Positions 1 to 9,943 of a stretch of DNA of 64,000 nt are shown here, one piece after another. This stretch comes from Alkanindiges hydrocarboniclasticus (GTDB lineage: Bacteria; Pseudomonadota; Gammaproteobacteria; Pseudomonadales; Moraxellaceae): assembly GCF_001982605.1 (NCBI RefSeq), contig NZ_MLCN01000014.1, positions 80,286 to 144,285 of the forward strand. The letters are read 5' to 3'. Each line of letters opens with the position of its first letter. Positions within the stretch are counted from its first letter, which is position 1. Position numbers and translations under genes: made by a program. Under the pieces are notes generated by a model that saw nothing but the letters and a program-made list of their open reading frames with translations, searched no databases and was not told the DNA's origin.

Positions 1-350
1 CCACCACCGTAAATCCCAACCAGTTACGCCTGACCAAGGCACAGTCCAAGAATGAACTGTGTGCTACCAGCAATTTTGCCAGCCTGACCTACAGCACCAG
101 TGGTGTGCGGGTGAGACCCAACCAGTGTGTGGTGTACCGGCTGACAGTACGTAATGAAGGCGTTGAGCCTGTGGATGCTGTGGTGATTCAGGACATGGTT
201 CCCGTCTATACCACCCTGCTGACGCCGCCCGGTGTGAGTGTCAGTCAGGGCAGCGTTACGGTGAGCAATGGCCAGATTGCCGGTAACGTGGGCACATTGT
301 TGCCGCAGCAGGAAGCCTCGCTGTATTTCTCCATCCGGGTTAATCCTTAA
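1..350 (+). CDS. DUF11-type exported surface protein, C-terminal fragment (gene A)
   Basis: The reading frame is open from base 3 to the stop at 348-350 and has no start inside the window, so this is the 3' end of a larger gene. The last ~115 residues resemble the C-terminal modules of the proteins at 378-3074 and 10558-13221: a short basic stretch starting RLTKAQ, a first cysteine (ELCA), a second cysteine in QCVVYRLTVRNEG, then a DUF11-like beta-sandwich with DMVPVYTTL. The protein stops right after the last predicted beta-strand (LYFSIRVNP). The next gene begins 27 bases downstream, which suggests one operon with genes B and C. The role is inferred to be a cell-surface structural protein; the missing N-terminus prevents a firmer call. 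Confidence 0.75.
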   Translation, partial: TTVNPNQLRLTKAQSKNELCATSNFASLTYSTSGVRVRPNQCVVYRLTVRNEGVEPVDAVVIQDMVPVYTTLLTPPGVSVSQGSVTVSNGQIAGNVGTLLPQQEASLYFSIRVNP

Positions 351-377
351 GGCGCTAGAGATTAAAGGTAGTTAAAC

Positions 378-3074
378 ATGATCACTTGTAATACTAGAGC
401 GACTTTTGGTTCCAGACGGTTTTTGTGGGGGCAACTGAGTTTGCTGGCCATAGGCGTTGCCAGCCTGTTTTATAACGATGCCCATGCCGCACCGCTGGCT
501 GGCACGATTATTAGTAACATGGCCGTTGGTGAATATAAGGAAGAAGGTTCAAGCGTGGTGCAAACCAGCCGCTCCAATCTGGTTCAAACCACCATTATTC
601 CAGTCTATACACATACCCTGACTGCCAACCGCAGTGTGCAGGCCACCGCAGGCCAGCGGGTATTTTTCTCGCATGAACTGAGCAATACCGGTAACAGCAC
701 GGATCGCTACACTGTCAGCGCGGCCAATCAGACTGGCGATAATTTTGATTACAGCACCATTGTGGTGTATCTGGATGCTAATCGCGATGGTATTCCGGAT
801 GGCAATGCCATTAGCAACTATAGTCTGGCCGCTGGTGAATCAATTGGTTTGCTGATTGGAGCCACCATTCCAGCCGGCAGCAGTAATGCCGCGACTGGTG
901 ATGTCCAATTGACCGCCACTTCGCAAACCAGCAGCCAGTCCCAGCAAAATACCGACCGCAGCACGGTGAGCAATCAGGCCGTAATTCTGGTGCGCAAGTC
1001 ATTTTCGGTCAGCACTGTCAACCAGAACCAGATTGTAACGGTGCGGCTGGATTATGAAAATCCGGGCGTGGTGGCCAGCGGGCAGGTCAGCTTAAGTGAC
1101 ACACTCACCGCTGCCCAGCTCTCGTATGTCAATGACGGTACAGAAAACTGGAATGGCCAGATTGTTAATCCGGCCACGGGCAGCAATGACCCGGCAGGCA
1201 TTAATTATTATTTAAATGGCAACACCATTAATGCAGTGCTCAGTAGCGTTCCTGCTGGCGGCTCTGGCTTTATTCAATTTAAGGTCAGGGTCAATCAGGC
1301 ATTGCCGGGCCGTATTCCCAATACCGTGCAGGTCGGCTACGACCACGACAGCAGTGCCGCAACAGCAGACATTAGCACCACCAGTAACACGGCCATATTA
1401 ACCATTAGCCCCAGCTATGGTGTAGAAATCAACGGGATTGCAGGCAGTGCCAGTAGCGCCGCCGCAGACAATCTGGTAACAGCGCCTGCGGTTAGCTCTG
1501 GTGGCGAGTTACTGTTTAGAAACTATGTATGGAACACCGGCAATAGTGAAGATCGCTTTAACTTAAGTTTTACCAATGACAGCTTTCCCACACCGCATCA
1601 GGTCGAATTTTACCGTGCCGATGGCGTGACGCCGTTGCTGGATAGCAATGGTGATGGCATTAGCGATACCGGTTTATTGCAGCCCGGTGAAAAACTGGAA
1701 ATTGTGGTTAAGCTGCGCACACCAACTACCTTTGCTGCCAGCAGTACCACCAGCTACAGTATTTTTCCAAGGGCGCAATCACTGGGCAATAGCAGCAAAA
1801 CCGACACGGTGGAAGACCGGGGCAGCATTAGCATCACTGATGCCAGCCGCTTGGTGGATTTAACCAACAGCCCGGAAACCAGTAACAATGCTAGCGGTAA
1901 CGGCAGCATCAGCAATGCGGGCAATCCGTGGAAAACCCTGACTGGCAGTTCGTCCGGTAGTGTGGTTTTTCCATTGTCGGTAAAGCATGCCGGTACAGCC
2001 ACAGCGTATGCCTTGAGTGCTGATGCCGATGGCAATTTTAATACGGTGGACTTGCCGCAGGGTGTGGCTGCCATTCGTTTTTACCAGTCAACCAGTAATA
2101 GCTGTGCCACCGTGGGCAGTGAAATTCAGCAAACCCGCTTGCTGGCTGATGGTGAAAGCCAGCTGTACTGTGCAGTGGTAACCCTAAAGGCTGATGTGGC
2201 TACGGCCAGCAATGTGCCAGTGTATTTTAAGGTGGCCTCAACGACCTACGTAAGCAGTAACAATGCCAGCAATCCCGGTTTTGATACCCTGATGAATGCC
2301 ATCAATATCAGCAGCCTGAACAGCATCGGCAACGTGGTGCTGACCCCGGACTTACGTGGGCAAATTGCACCAAACGGCACCATTGTGTATAGCCATAACC
2401 TGATTAATAACGGCGCAACTGCCTTAAATGGCAGCTATTATCTGGCAGTAACCAATGACCAGCCCGGTTTTGAAACCACCCTCTATTATGACCTTAACAA
2501 TAATGGCGAGCTGGACAGCAATGACCTGCTGATTAACGGCACCTACAATATTAATGGCAGCATGATTGCAGCCGGTGCCCAGTTGCGGCTTTTTGCCAAG
2601 GTACAAAACACCGGTTACAGCGGGGTAGGGGTGGTCAATACCACCAGTATTGTAATGCGTGATGGCAATAACAATGCCATTGATAGCGTGACTGATATTA
2701 CGACGGTTAGTGCCACCCAGATTCGCCTGTTAAAACTGCAAGCCAAGGATAACAACTGCGATGGCGTGGCAGAAGGCAGCTACACCGCCGCCACCTTGAC
2801 CATTGGCCGCAATGCCGATGGTTCCGGCCAATGTGTGCTGTACCGCGTGACTGTACAGAATCAGGGTGCCTTGAATATTGGTGCCTTTAATTTCCGCGAT
2901 ACCACACCAGCCGCCACCGTAATGGCAATTGCGCCAGTGTGCAGCAGTTGCACGGCAAACACCATCAGTGCGCCAGCCATTGGTCAGTCCGGCAGTATTA
3001 GCGGCAGCGTTCCAGCCGTTGCCAGTGGCGCCAGCCATGTCTTTGAATTCGGGGTGCGCTATGCCGGCCAATAA
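378..3074 (+). CDS. DUF11-repeat exported surface protein (gene B, 898 aa)
   Basis: A basic N-terminus, a hydrophobic stretch (LSLLAIGVASLF) and an AHA|AP-like cleavage site near residue 38 indicate Sec export. The mature part opens with a module (AGTIISNMAVGEY, then ANRSV) also found at the start of the proteins at 10558 and 13274. Serial beta-sandwich domains follow, several with acidic Ca-binding-like loops (YLDANRDGIPD, LDSNGDGISD, DLNNNGELD). Near residue 780 comes the LLKLQAKDNNCDG element, then QCVLYRVTVQNQG and a last DUF11 domain ending FEFGVRYAGQ. No barrel, transmembrane or LPXTG-type anchor is visible. An AGGTAG ribosome site precedes the ATG. It sits 27 bases after gene A and 34 bases before gene C. 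It is probably a subunit of a surface fibre or coat; function inferred only. Confidence 0.8.
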   Translation: MITCNTRATFGSRRFLWGQLSLLAIGVASLFYNDAHAAPLAGTIISNMAVGEYKEEGSSVVQTSRSNLVQTTIIPVYTHTLTANRSVQATAGQRVFFSHELSNTGNSTDRYTVSAANQTGDNFDYSTIVVYLDANRDGIPDGNAISNYSLAAGESIGLLIGATIPAGSSNAATGDVQLTATSQTSSQSQQNTDRSTVSNQAVILVRKSFSVSTVNQNQIVTVRLDYENPGVVASGQVSLSDTLTAAQLSYVNDGTENWNGQIVNPATGSNDPAGINYYLNGNTINAVLSSVPAGGSGFIQFKVRVNQALPGRIPNTVQVGYDHDSSAATADISTTSNTAILTISPSYGVEINGIAGSASSAAADNLVTAPAVSSGGELLFRNYVWNTGNSEDRFNLSFTNDSFPTPHQVEFYRADGVTPLLDSNGDGISDTGLLQPGEKLEIVVKLRTPTTFAASSTTSYSIFPRAQSLGNSSKTDTVEDRGSISITDASRLVDLTNSPETSNNASGNGSISNAGNPWKTLTGSSSGSVVFPLSVKHAGTATAYALSADADGNFNTVDLPQGVAAIRFYQSTSNSCATVGSEIQQTRLLADGESQLYCAVVTLKADVATASNVPVYFKVASTTYVSSNNASNPGFDTLMNAINISSLNSIGNVVLTPDLRGQIAPNGTIVYSHNLINNGATALNGSYYLAVTNDQPGFETTLYYDLNNNGELDSNDLLINGTYNINGSMIAAGAQLRLFAKVQNTGYSGVGVVNTTSIVMRDGNNNAIDSVTDITTVSATQIRLLKLQAKDNNCDGVAEGSYTAATLTIGRNADGSGQCVLYRVTVQNQGALNIGAFNFRDTTPAATVMAIAPVCSSCTANTISAPAIGQSGSISGSVPAVASGASHVFEFGVRYAGQ

Positions 3075-3108
3075 GTTTGTCTGTAAAAATTTAAAAGGGT
3101 ACAACAGC

Positions 3109-6100
3109 ATGCCAGCCCAGCCTGTATTCGCCAGCCCAACTGGTAAAACCAAAAAAGCCGCAGCAATGTCAGGCGTGTTGTTCTCAGCATGGCTAAAAAC
3201 GGCCATGTTACTTGTGCTGGGGATTAGCTCAGGCGTATATGCTGCACCGCCCACGATTGAGTTGTTCGCAGGGGGAGGTAATCCCTCGACAATGGGCCCT
3301 ACCACGTCATCTCAGACCAACACGTATCAAGGTAATTTAAATAATCCTACAGATAGTGTGGCAACGACTTATACCCCAACTACTACAGTTACTTATACAT
3401 TAGCTTCAACTCGAAATTCTTCACGCTACTCATCAGCTAGTGGAGCTTCTACTAATAACCCTGATCTTATGTTTGGGGGAACAGTAACAGGTAGTAGTAA
3501 TGTTGTAACACAAGCGACGGTATATAGTCCGTTAAACAGCATTGGTGCGCCAACAAATTCAAATTTTGCGGCAACCCTACAAAATGCACCTTCTGGCTGT
3601 AGTAATGGTTCAACATGTTCCAGTGGCACAACAGGTGGTATAGATACTGCTTCAAATTATGGCTCAGGCATGTTTGCAGCCACAAAGGGTCTAATTGGCT
3701 CGGCTACTAATGGCCGCTATAAAATAGGTTCAATTACCGTAACGTTCAACCGGGCTGTGACTAACCCTATCTTACAGGTTGCGGGTCTGGGTGGTACTAC
3801 CGGTAATCTGGGCTTGAGTGCTGAATTTGATCTGGTAAGTAACAGTTCACTAAATAACAGCATAGTCATGTCACGTCTGGCGGGTAGTAAAGAATTAACT
3901 GTTAATGGAGGCCGGATTAGCAATAATGCTTCAGCAATTAGTGCTACTACGGGTAGTGGTGGTGCCAGTGGCAGTATTTATCTTCAAGGCCGCCGTATTA
4001 CCACACTTACTTTTGATGTTTATATTCGGGGTGATGGCGGTGATACTAGCTGGGACTCTACAAATAGTGTAGCAGGTGACCGCTTTTTCTTTGGTGTGTC
4101 CAGTATTGAAGCGGAAAACGACCTAAGTATTACTAAAACCCAGCGTACAGATACTAGTAGTGGCAGTTTTGTTGGTACTCAGCTTGATGTTGTTCAGGGT
4201 TCGCCCGTGCAGTATCGTCTGATACTAGCCAACTCTACATCTATCGCAGTTAGCGGAGCGACTTATAGCGATATTATTCCTGCTGCCATTACCGGAGTAA
4301 CTGTTGTTAGTACGACGCCAAGCAGCGGCACCACCTGTACGCCTAGCTTAAGCGGCAATACCATTAGTGGTACCTACAATGGCCCAGCAGGCTCTACCTG
4401 TACCATTATTATGCAGGGTACAGCATCAACAGTTGGTTTAGTTACTAATACAGCCACTCTGGTTGAAAATTCTACCGATCCTGACCTCAGTAATAATACT
4501 AGTAGTGTTAATACCAACATTATTGCAGCAACCAATCTGGCCATTACTAAAACTGGCACAAGCTCGGTAAAAGCCGGGCAACCTGTCAATTACACCATTA
4601 AGGTTTGGAACAAAGGCCCAGCGGCTGTTTCTGATGCGGTAATGACCGATGTTGTCCCTAATAATATTTCCGGGGTATATCTAAGATGTACTGCCACGGG
4701 CACAGCAACTTGCGGTACACATAACAGCTATGTCAGCGGTAGCAATACACGCACGGCCACCGGCATTAATTTGCCAGTCGATGCAACAGGTAATACCAAT
4801 TATGTGACCTATACCATTTCGGGTCTGGCCTATCAAACCGGATCTTTTAGCAATACCGCCACGATTAGCTCTGCTGCGGTGCCGGAATCAAACAACTCGG
4901 ACAATAGTGCGTCACAGGCCACCACGATTACTACCGATGCGCCAGTGACAACAGGTAGCCCAGCCAACCAATGTATGGCCGCGCAAGCCACCAATGTGAT
5001 TTCACCTTTGGCATTTACTGGCTATTCTGATAATTCCATTACCCAGACTGCCAATTTAACAGTCAATAGTGCAGGTACAGGTTATGGCATTGCCACCAAT
5101 GGTGCTATTACTGTCAATGGTCGTATTGCCTGGTCTTATGGTATCCCTCGTATTACAGGGGCTACTTTAACGATTTATATCAATGGAACCGCCTATGCAG
5201 TAATGACCACGGTTGGTGCCAGTTCAAATGGTGATCAGGCCACATGGACAGCGCTTAATGGTGCCAGTATTACTCCAAGTACCGTGGCTTTGGGTTCTTA
5301 TGGCAATGTCAATACATCAGTACCTTTTACCTTGACCTTACCCACCAGTGTTACCAGTGTGACTTCAGGCTATGCAGAGTTTAAAAACATCAGCCCGACT
5401 GGTTCCAGCACTGTAGCCGGAGATGATATTGGTATTGCCGTTGATTCCATTCTGCAATGTCAAAAACCCATTGTTAAGATTGCCAAGATTTCCAATGGCG
5501 GTACAGACACCTTTGGCTTTACCGGCCTAAGTAACCTGAGCAATAGCAGTGGCACGGCAGTGACTACAGACAGTGTCACCACAACCGCTGCGGCTACTGC
5601 AAGAACTTCCACCCAGACCAATTACGCTACGGCAAATAATACAGCCGTGGGAATTACTGAAAGTGCAGTTTCTGGCTATAGCCTTACTGCGGCCAGTTGT
5701 ACTGATGCCAATAGTGCAGTCACTGGTAATACTGGCAGTTTTGGTAATCTGTCCGGCACTACCTTAACCATTCCGGCTGCCAATATAAAATATGGTGCCA
5801 ACCTGACCTGTACTTTCACCAATACCAAGCAGCGCAATCTAACCTTACGAAAAATCTGGGTGAATGCACGCATTAATGATGCTGCCACTATTACGGCAAC
5901 TGGTTTAAACAGCTTTGTATCCACCGCCAATACTGCCAGTGAAACTGACACAGCCGCTGCACAAGCGGTTACTGTCGGCAGTACGGTGACTTTGGGCGAA
6001 AATATCTCTACTGGTGCGGGCTATTATAATGCCGCGCTGAGTTGTACCCGTAACAGTGATGGTGCCGCTGTGAGTGTAACTGGCACCAACCTGACCATGC

Positions 6101-9100
6101 CGGACGCAGATGTCACCTGTGGTTATACCAATAGCCGTAAAACAGCTAATTTGACCCTGCAAAAAATCTGGGCAAATGCCAAGATCAATGATGCAGTTAC
6201 TGTTACGGCAACTGGCCTGACCAGCTTGTCTGCTGTGGCCAACACAGCCAGTGAAACCGATGCAGCCGCAGGCCAAACCGTATATGCCGGTGACAGCATT
6301 ACGCTGGGCGAAAGCTTTACTGTAGGTAGTGCCAGTAATTACAACGGTAGCCTGGCTTGTAGCGGCAATGCCACGGCGCTAAGTGGTAACGTATTAACCG
6401 TAAACACAGCAGATAACGCCATTACCTGTAGCTATACCAATAGCCGGATTGCCCAGCAGTTAAGCCTGTCCAAGCTATGGCAAAATGCCGTCAGTGGCCA
6501 TACCGCAACGGCAACCACCACGGGCGGCAGCAATAATCCTACCTTTAGCTCCACCTCAACTGGAAACAACACCACAGCGGGTAGCGCAGTCACGGTGTAC
6601 GCTGGCGATGTTGTCACCCTGCCAGTAGAAACACTGGGCGGCGGTGCCAGTACCGCACAGTACAACAGCACACTGGCCTGTAGTGGTGGCACAGCCTTGG
6701 CCAGTGGTGCAGTGGCACGCAGTATTACCATTAGCAACAGCACCACAGCAACCGTGTGTACCTACACCAATGCACGCAAGTCTGCCACATTAACACTGGC
6801 CAAAATTTGGTCTGCTGGTAGCATTGCAGGCAATACTGCCACGGTGAGCAGCAGTGGTTTTGGCAACAATGCAAGCTCTGGAACTTCCACTGCAACCGCA
6901 GCAGGCAATACCACCACAGGCACTAGCGTTGCCGTGTATGCCGGTGAAAGCGGAACCATTAGCGAAACTTTTGGTACAGGCACGGCCAGCAATTACACTG
7001 CAACCTTGGCTTGTAGCGGTAACAGCACCGCGCTAAGTGGTAATACCCTAACAATTAATCCAGCTGATACTGCCATTAACTGTAGCTACACCAATACAGT
7101 TATTGGGGCAGACCTTGCCATTGATAAAACTGGTACTAGCGGTGTGACGCAGGGCAATACGGTCAGCTATAGCATCAAGGTATGGAACAAAGGCCCAGCC
7201 ACAGCCAGCAGCAGTACCTTTACTGATACTGTACCTACCGCCCTGACCAATGTCAGCTGGAGCTGTAGTGCCAGTGGCAGTGCCGTTTGTGGCACAGCCA
7301 GCGGCAGTGGTAATGCCATTAGTGTCACCACAGGGGCATTACCGGTCAATGCCAGTAGCACCGCACCGACCACAGGCAGCTACCTGACATTTACCGTAAC
7401 AGGCACAGCCGGTACGGCAGGTAACATTAGCAACACAGCCAGCATTGCCGTGACTTCAGGCACTGATCCGGTAAGCAGTAATAACAGCAGCAGTGCCAGC
7501 ACCTCAATTAGTGCCCCGGCTGCGATTATTGCCGACACCCCGCAAAAAGAAGCCCGTTTTGTGATTAGCCCTAACCTGCCGACTATTTATCGTGGGCAGG
7601 CGGGTACCCAGTTGGTTACCATTAGCAACCAGGGTCCGGATAATGCCACGGGTACCGTAGCAACCTTCAAGCTGCGTACCCAGACCGGCATTACGGTGAC
7701 CAGTGTTAAAGTTGCAGGTGGGGCAAATTGTAGCCTGTCTTCGGGTGAGTGGTCATGTCCGGTGGGCAGTGTGGCCAATGGCGGCAGCTTCCAGCTAGAA
7801 GTAGGCTATGACACCACTACTTCTGCGGCGCTGGGAACGGCCATTCAGGCAGATATCCGGGTTAGCAGTAATGAATTTAACCCTGGTAGCGGGGTGGGTG
7901 AAACCCTGTACAAAGTCTGGGGAAGCAACACAACCAATGAAATCCGCCCCAATGGCGCATTTTGGGCAGGCTTTAAAGGCCCGCAGGGAGCCACCCCGGC
8001 CAGCGGCTACGATGATGAAACCACTGCCATTATTAATGCATGGCCATTGACGCAGGCTAGCCCAACCGGAAGCTATCTGGTGAGTGCTGTCTCGGGAGCC
8101 AACAACAATATTTATGCTGCTTCCAGTACCAATGCCAGTCCCATGATCAACCGTATCATTACCAGCATGAGCACTGATCCAGCCCGTAGTGTGACCTTGC
8201 CATCATTGGATTCTACCAGCGCTGGTGATAACCGCCGTGCCTGGGAATTCAGGACAGGAGTGTTTGTACCACAGGCTACCAATGTAACCCTATGTATTGG
8301 CAATACCTCGGTTGGCATTGATGATGGTGCTTATATCATGCTCGATGGTACGAGCATCGGGACACAGGACAGCTATGCCCCGGGCGGTTATGTATCGGCC
8401 ACTGTGGCATTTACAGCGGGTTACCATAGCCTGAATTACCGGATTCTCAACCAGAACACCTATGGCGGTTCTTCTGAGGTGGCTCAGGGTCTGTACGGTG
8501 CCATTGGTATTTTGTACAACGGCACCTGTAACGTCGCGGGCTACGATGCCTGGGTGAATACTCAGATTCCAGCCAGCATCAACATTGTGGAAAAACAGGT
8601 CGTCAGCATTACCGGTCAGGTGTTTGAAGACAACAGTGGCAGCACGGCAGTGAGCAGCAATGCCTACAATGGTGTCAAAAATACCGGTGAAGCAGGCATT
8701 GCCGGCAGTTCAGTGAGCATTACCAACTGTAATAGCAGCAGCATTGCCACCACGACCACGGATGCCAATGGGGATTACAGCTTTAGCCTGTCACCAACGG
8801 ATTTGCCAGCGGGTAATTTCTGTATTGCGCAAACCAACCTGACGGGCTATTCCTCAGTCAGCGGCACGACGGGTTATAGCCGCGCCACCGATAGAATTGT
8901 CATTAGCAATACGGCTGCAACCAGTTACGGCAATCACAATTTTGGTGATGCCCGCTTAACTGCATTGCTGAGTGAAGATGGACAGCAAACCATTAATGCT
9001 GGTGGTGTGGCGGATTATCCGCATCGTCTGACCGCACAAAGTGTGCTGACCATCAGTAGTTTAAACCAGACCACCTCACAGCAACCGGCCAACAGCAGCG

Positions 9101-9705
9101 ACCAGAGCTGGCAAGCGGTGGTGTACCGCGACAGCAACTGTAATGGCAAGGTCGATAGTGGCGAAAGCCTGTTTAGTCAAAGCCTGCCGTTAAGCCTGAA
9201 AAATGCGGAAGAGGTGTGTCTGGTGCAGCGGGTGTATGCCCCGGCAACGGCCAGCATGGGCGCGCAGCATATTGGCCAATTGCAGGCCAGCTTTAGCGTG
9301 ACTCTGGCAGATAACAGCCAGATTACCGGCAGCAGTCTACAGCGACAGGACACCACGCTATTGGGCAGTGCTGGTTTAACGATGCAAAAAGGTGTGCGCA
9401 GTGTGGCCAGTTGTCCATCCACCGCAGCGGATACCAGTGGCTTTAGTGTGCAGAATCAGGTGCAAAGTGGCGGTTATCTGGAGTATGAAATTACCTACCG
9501 CAATAACACCACCAAAAACCTGGTTGATGTCAGCTTAAAGGACAGTGTTCCGACCGGAACTGTTTATAAGTCAGTGTCATGTTTATCCAGTCCATCGGGT
9601 AGCTGTAATGCCAATCATAACAATGGTGCATTACTCTGGCAGACTGGCGGAACATTACTGCCTAACCAGCAGGGCAAGGTTCGCTTTTGTGTGCAGGTGC
9701 CTTAA
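3109..9705 (+). CDS. Giant multidomain adhesin-like protein with DUF11, CnaB/SpaA-like and SdrD-B-like domains (gene C, 2198 aa)
   Basis: The ATG at 3109 has AAAGGG nine bases upstream and gives a signal peptide ending GVYA|APP near residue 45. An in-frame ATG at 3061 overlaps gene B; another lies at 3166. Approximate order: an unassigned lectin-like N-terminal region (48-335); two DUF11 domains (337-611); an unassigned beta-rich stretch (612-785); five tandem prealbumin-fold repeats of 100-120 residues (786-1329), each with a K-[IL]-[WS] start, a mid-repeat Glu and a Cys-x-[YF]-T-N end; two DUF11 domains (1333-1600); a PA14/GLEYA-like region (1605-1815) with DDGAYIMLDG; an SdrD-B-like domain (1830-1950); a DSNCNGKVD loop; and a closing DUF11 domain ending VRFCVQVP. 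No membrane anchor is visible. It probably acts as a long surface stalk or adhesin. The N-terminal third is more AT-rich than the rest. Confidence 0.8.
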   Translation: MPAQPVFASPTGKTKKAAAMSGVLFSAWLKTAMLLVLGISSGVYAAPPTIELFAGGGNPSTMGPTTSSQTNTYQGNLNNPTDSVATTYTPTTTVTYTLASTRNSSRYSSASGASTNNPDLMFGGTVTGSSNVVTQATVYSPLNSIGAPTNSNFAATLQNAPSGCSNGSTCSSGTTGGIDTASNYGSGMFAATKGLIGSATNGRYKIGSITVTFNRAVTNPILQVAGLGGTTGNLGLSAEFDLVSNSSLNNSIVMSRLAGSKELTVNGGRISNNASAISATTGSGGASGSIYLQGRRITTLTFDVYIRGDGGDTSWDSTNSVAGDRFFFGVSSIEAENDLSITKTQRTDTSSGSFVGTQLDVVQGSPVQYRLILANSTSIAVSGATYSDIIPAAITGVTVVSTTPSSGTTCTPSLSGNTISGTYNGPAGSTCTIIMQGTASTVGLVTNTATLVENSTDPDLSNNTSSVNTNIIAATNLAITKTGTSSVKAGQPVNYTIKVWNKGPAAVSDAVMTDVVPNNISGVYLRCTATGTATCGTHNSYVSGSNTRTATGINLPVDATGNTNYVTYTISGLAYQTGSFSNTATISSAAVPESNNSDNSASQATTITTDAPVTTGSPANQCMAAQATNVISPLAFTGYSDNSITQTANLTVNSAGTGYGIATNGAITVNGRIAWSYGIPRITGATLTIYINGTAYAVMTTVGASSNGDQATWTALNGASITPSTVALGSYGNVNTSVPFTLTLPTSVTSVTSGYAEFKNISPTGSSTVAGDDIGIAVDSILQCQKPIVKIAKISNGGTDTFGFTGLSNLSNSSGTAVTTDSVTTTAAATARTSTQTNYATANNTAVGITESAVSGYSLTAASCTDANSAVTGNTGSFGNLSGTTLTIPAANIKYGANLTCTFTNTKQRNLTLRKIWVNARINDAATITATGLNSFVSTANTASETDTAAAQAVTVGSTVTLGENISTGAGYYNAALSCTRNSDGAAVSVTGTNLTMPDADVTCGYTNSRKTANLTLQKIWANAKINDAVTVTATGLTSLSAVANTASETDAAAGQTVYAGDSITLGESFTVGSASNYNGSLACSGNATALSGNVLTVNTADNAITCSYTNSRIAQQLSLSKLWQNAVSGHTATATTTGGSNNPTFSSTSTGNNTTAGSAVTVYAGDVVTLPVETLGGGASTAQYNSTLACSGGTALASGAVARSITISNSTTATVCTYTNARKSATLTLAKIWSAGSIAGNTATVSSSGFGNNASSGTSTATAAGNTTTGTSVAVYAGESGTISETFGTGTASNYTATLACSGNSTALSGNTLTINPADTAINCSYTNTVIGADLAIDKTGTSGVTQGNTVSYSIKVWNKGPATASSSTFTDTVPTALTNVSWSCSASGSAVCGTASGSGNAISVTTGALPVNASSTAPTTGSYLTFTVTGTAGTAGNISNTASIAVTSGTDPVSSNNSSSASTSISAPAAIIADTPQKEARFVISPNLPTIYRGQAGTQLVTISNQGPDNATGTVATFKLRTQTGITVTSVKVAGGANCSLSSGEWSCPVGSVANGGSFQLEVGYDTTTSAALGTAIQADIRVSSNEFNPGSGVGETLYKVWGSNTTNEIRPNGAFWAGFKGPQGATPASGYDDETTAIINAWPLTQASPTGSYLVSAVSGANNNIYAASSTNASPMINRIITSMSTDPARSVTLPSLDSTSAGDNRRAWEFRTGVFVPQATNVTLCIGNTSVGIDDGAYIMLDGTSIGTQDSYAPGGYVSATVAFTAGYHSLNYRILNQNTYGGSSEVAQGLYGAIGILYNGTCNVAGYDAWVNTQIPASINIVEKQVVSITGQVFEDNSGSTAVSSNAYNGVKNTGEAGIAGSSVSITNCNSSSIATTTTDANGDYSFSLSPTDLPAGNFCIAQTNLTGYSSVSGTTGYSRATDRIVISNTAATSYGNHNFGDARLTALLSEDGQQTINAGGVADYPHRLTAQSVLTISSLNQTTSQQPANSSDQSWQAVVYRDSNCNGKVDSGESLFSQSLPLSLKNAEEVCLVQRVYAPATASMGAQHIGQLQASFSVTLADNSQITGSSLQRQDTTLLGSAGLTMQKGVRSVASCPSTAADTSGFSVQNQVQSGGYLEYEITYRNNTTKNLVDVSLKDSVPTGTVYKSVSCLSSPSGSCNANHNNGALLWQTGGTLLPNQQGKVRFCVQVP

Positions 9706-9715
9706 TGGGCACCTG
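9694..9715 (+). terminator. Hairpin straddling the gene C stop codon
   Basis: CAGGTGCC (9694-9701) and GGCACCTG (9708-9715) form a perfect 8-bp stem whose 6-nt loop contains the TAA stop of gene C. There is no U-run directly after it. It could slow or terminate transcription, or protect the mRNA 3' end, together with the second hairpin at 9793-9807. Confidence 0.4.
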
Positions 9716-9792
9716 TATGCAGCTCAATAACTACAGCTCTACATCTTTAGTCTAAAGGGTCTTGAAAATTTACCAAAAGAACCGGCGGTTTT

Positions 9793-9810
9793 GCCCCAAT
9801 TTGGGGCTTT
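9793..9810 (+). terminator. Candidate terminator after gene C
   Basis: GCCCCAA (9793-9799) pairs with TTGGGGC (9801-9807), effectively a 5-bp GC stem with an AATTT-type loop, and is followed by TTTCCC. The stem is GC-rich but the U-tract is short, so this is a modest terminator that would separate A-C from D-G. Confidence 0.4.
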
Positions 9811-9922
9811 CCCTACCAGTGGGTAATTAAAACATGCCGTCCATCTGTATATTATTTGTGTAGTTAAGTAACAGTGGAAATTTTTTTGTTAAAAAGCTAT
9901 ATTTGTTCGTAATATTGTGACG

Positions 9923-9943
9923 TGTGCAACATTTTGTTGCACA
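9923..9943. promoter_or_regulatory. Inverted repeat upstream of gene D, likely operator
   Basis: TGTGCAAC (9923-9930) and GTTGCACA (9936-9943) are perfect 8-bp inverted arms with a 5-base ATTTT spacer. The repeat overlaps the best -35 candidates for the D-G unit, the placing expected of a repressor or activator site. No regulator gene lies nearby, so the cognate protein is unknown. Confidence 0.45.

Noticed and set aside
2929..3108. Longer N-terminus for gene C, up to 60 residues upstream of 3109
   Set aside because: It would overlap gene B heavily and hide the signal peptide; the ATG at 3109 has a good ribosome site.
2730..3305. 191-residue minus-strand open frame opposite genes B and C
   Set aside because: It is a mirror frame of two well-supported genes and has no coherent domain.
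5464..7095. Tandem repeats of gene C as a CRISPR array or DNA satellite
   Set aside because: The repeats are coding, about 310-360 bp each, diverged at DNA level and kept in frame.
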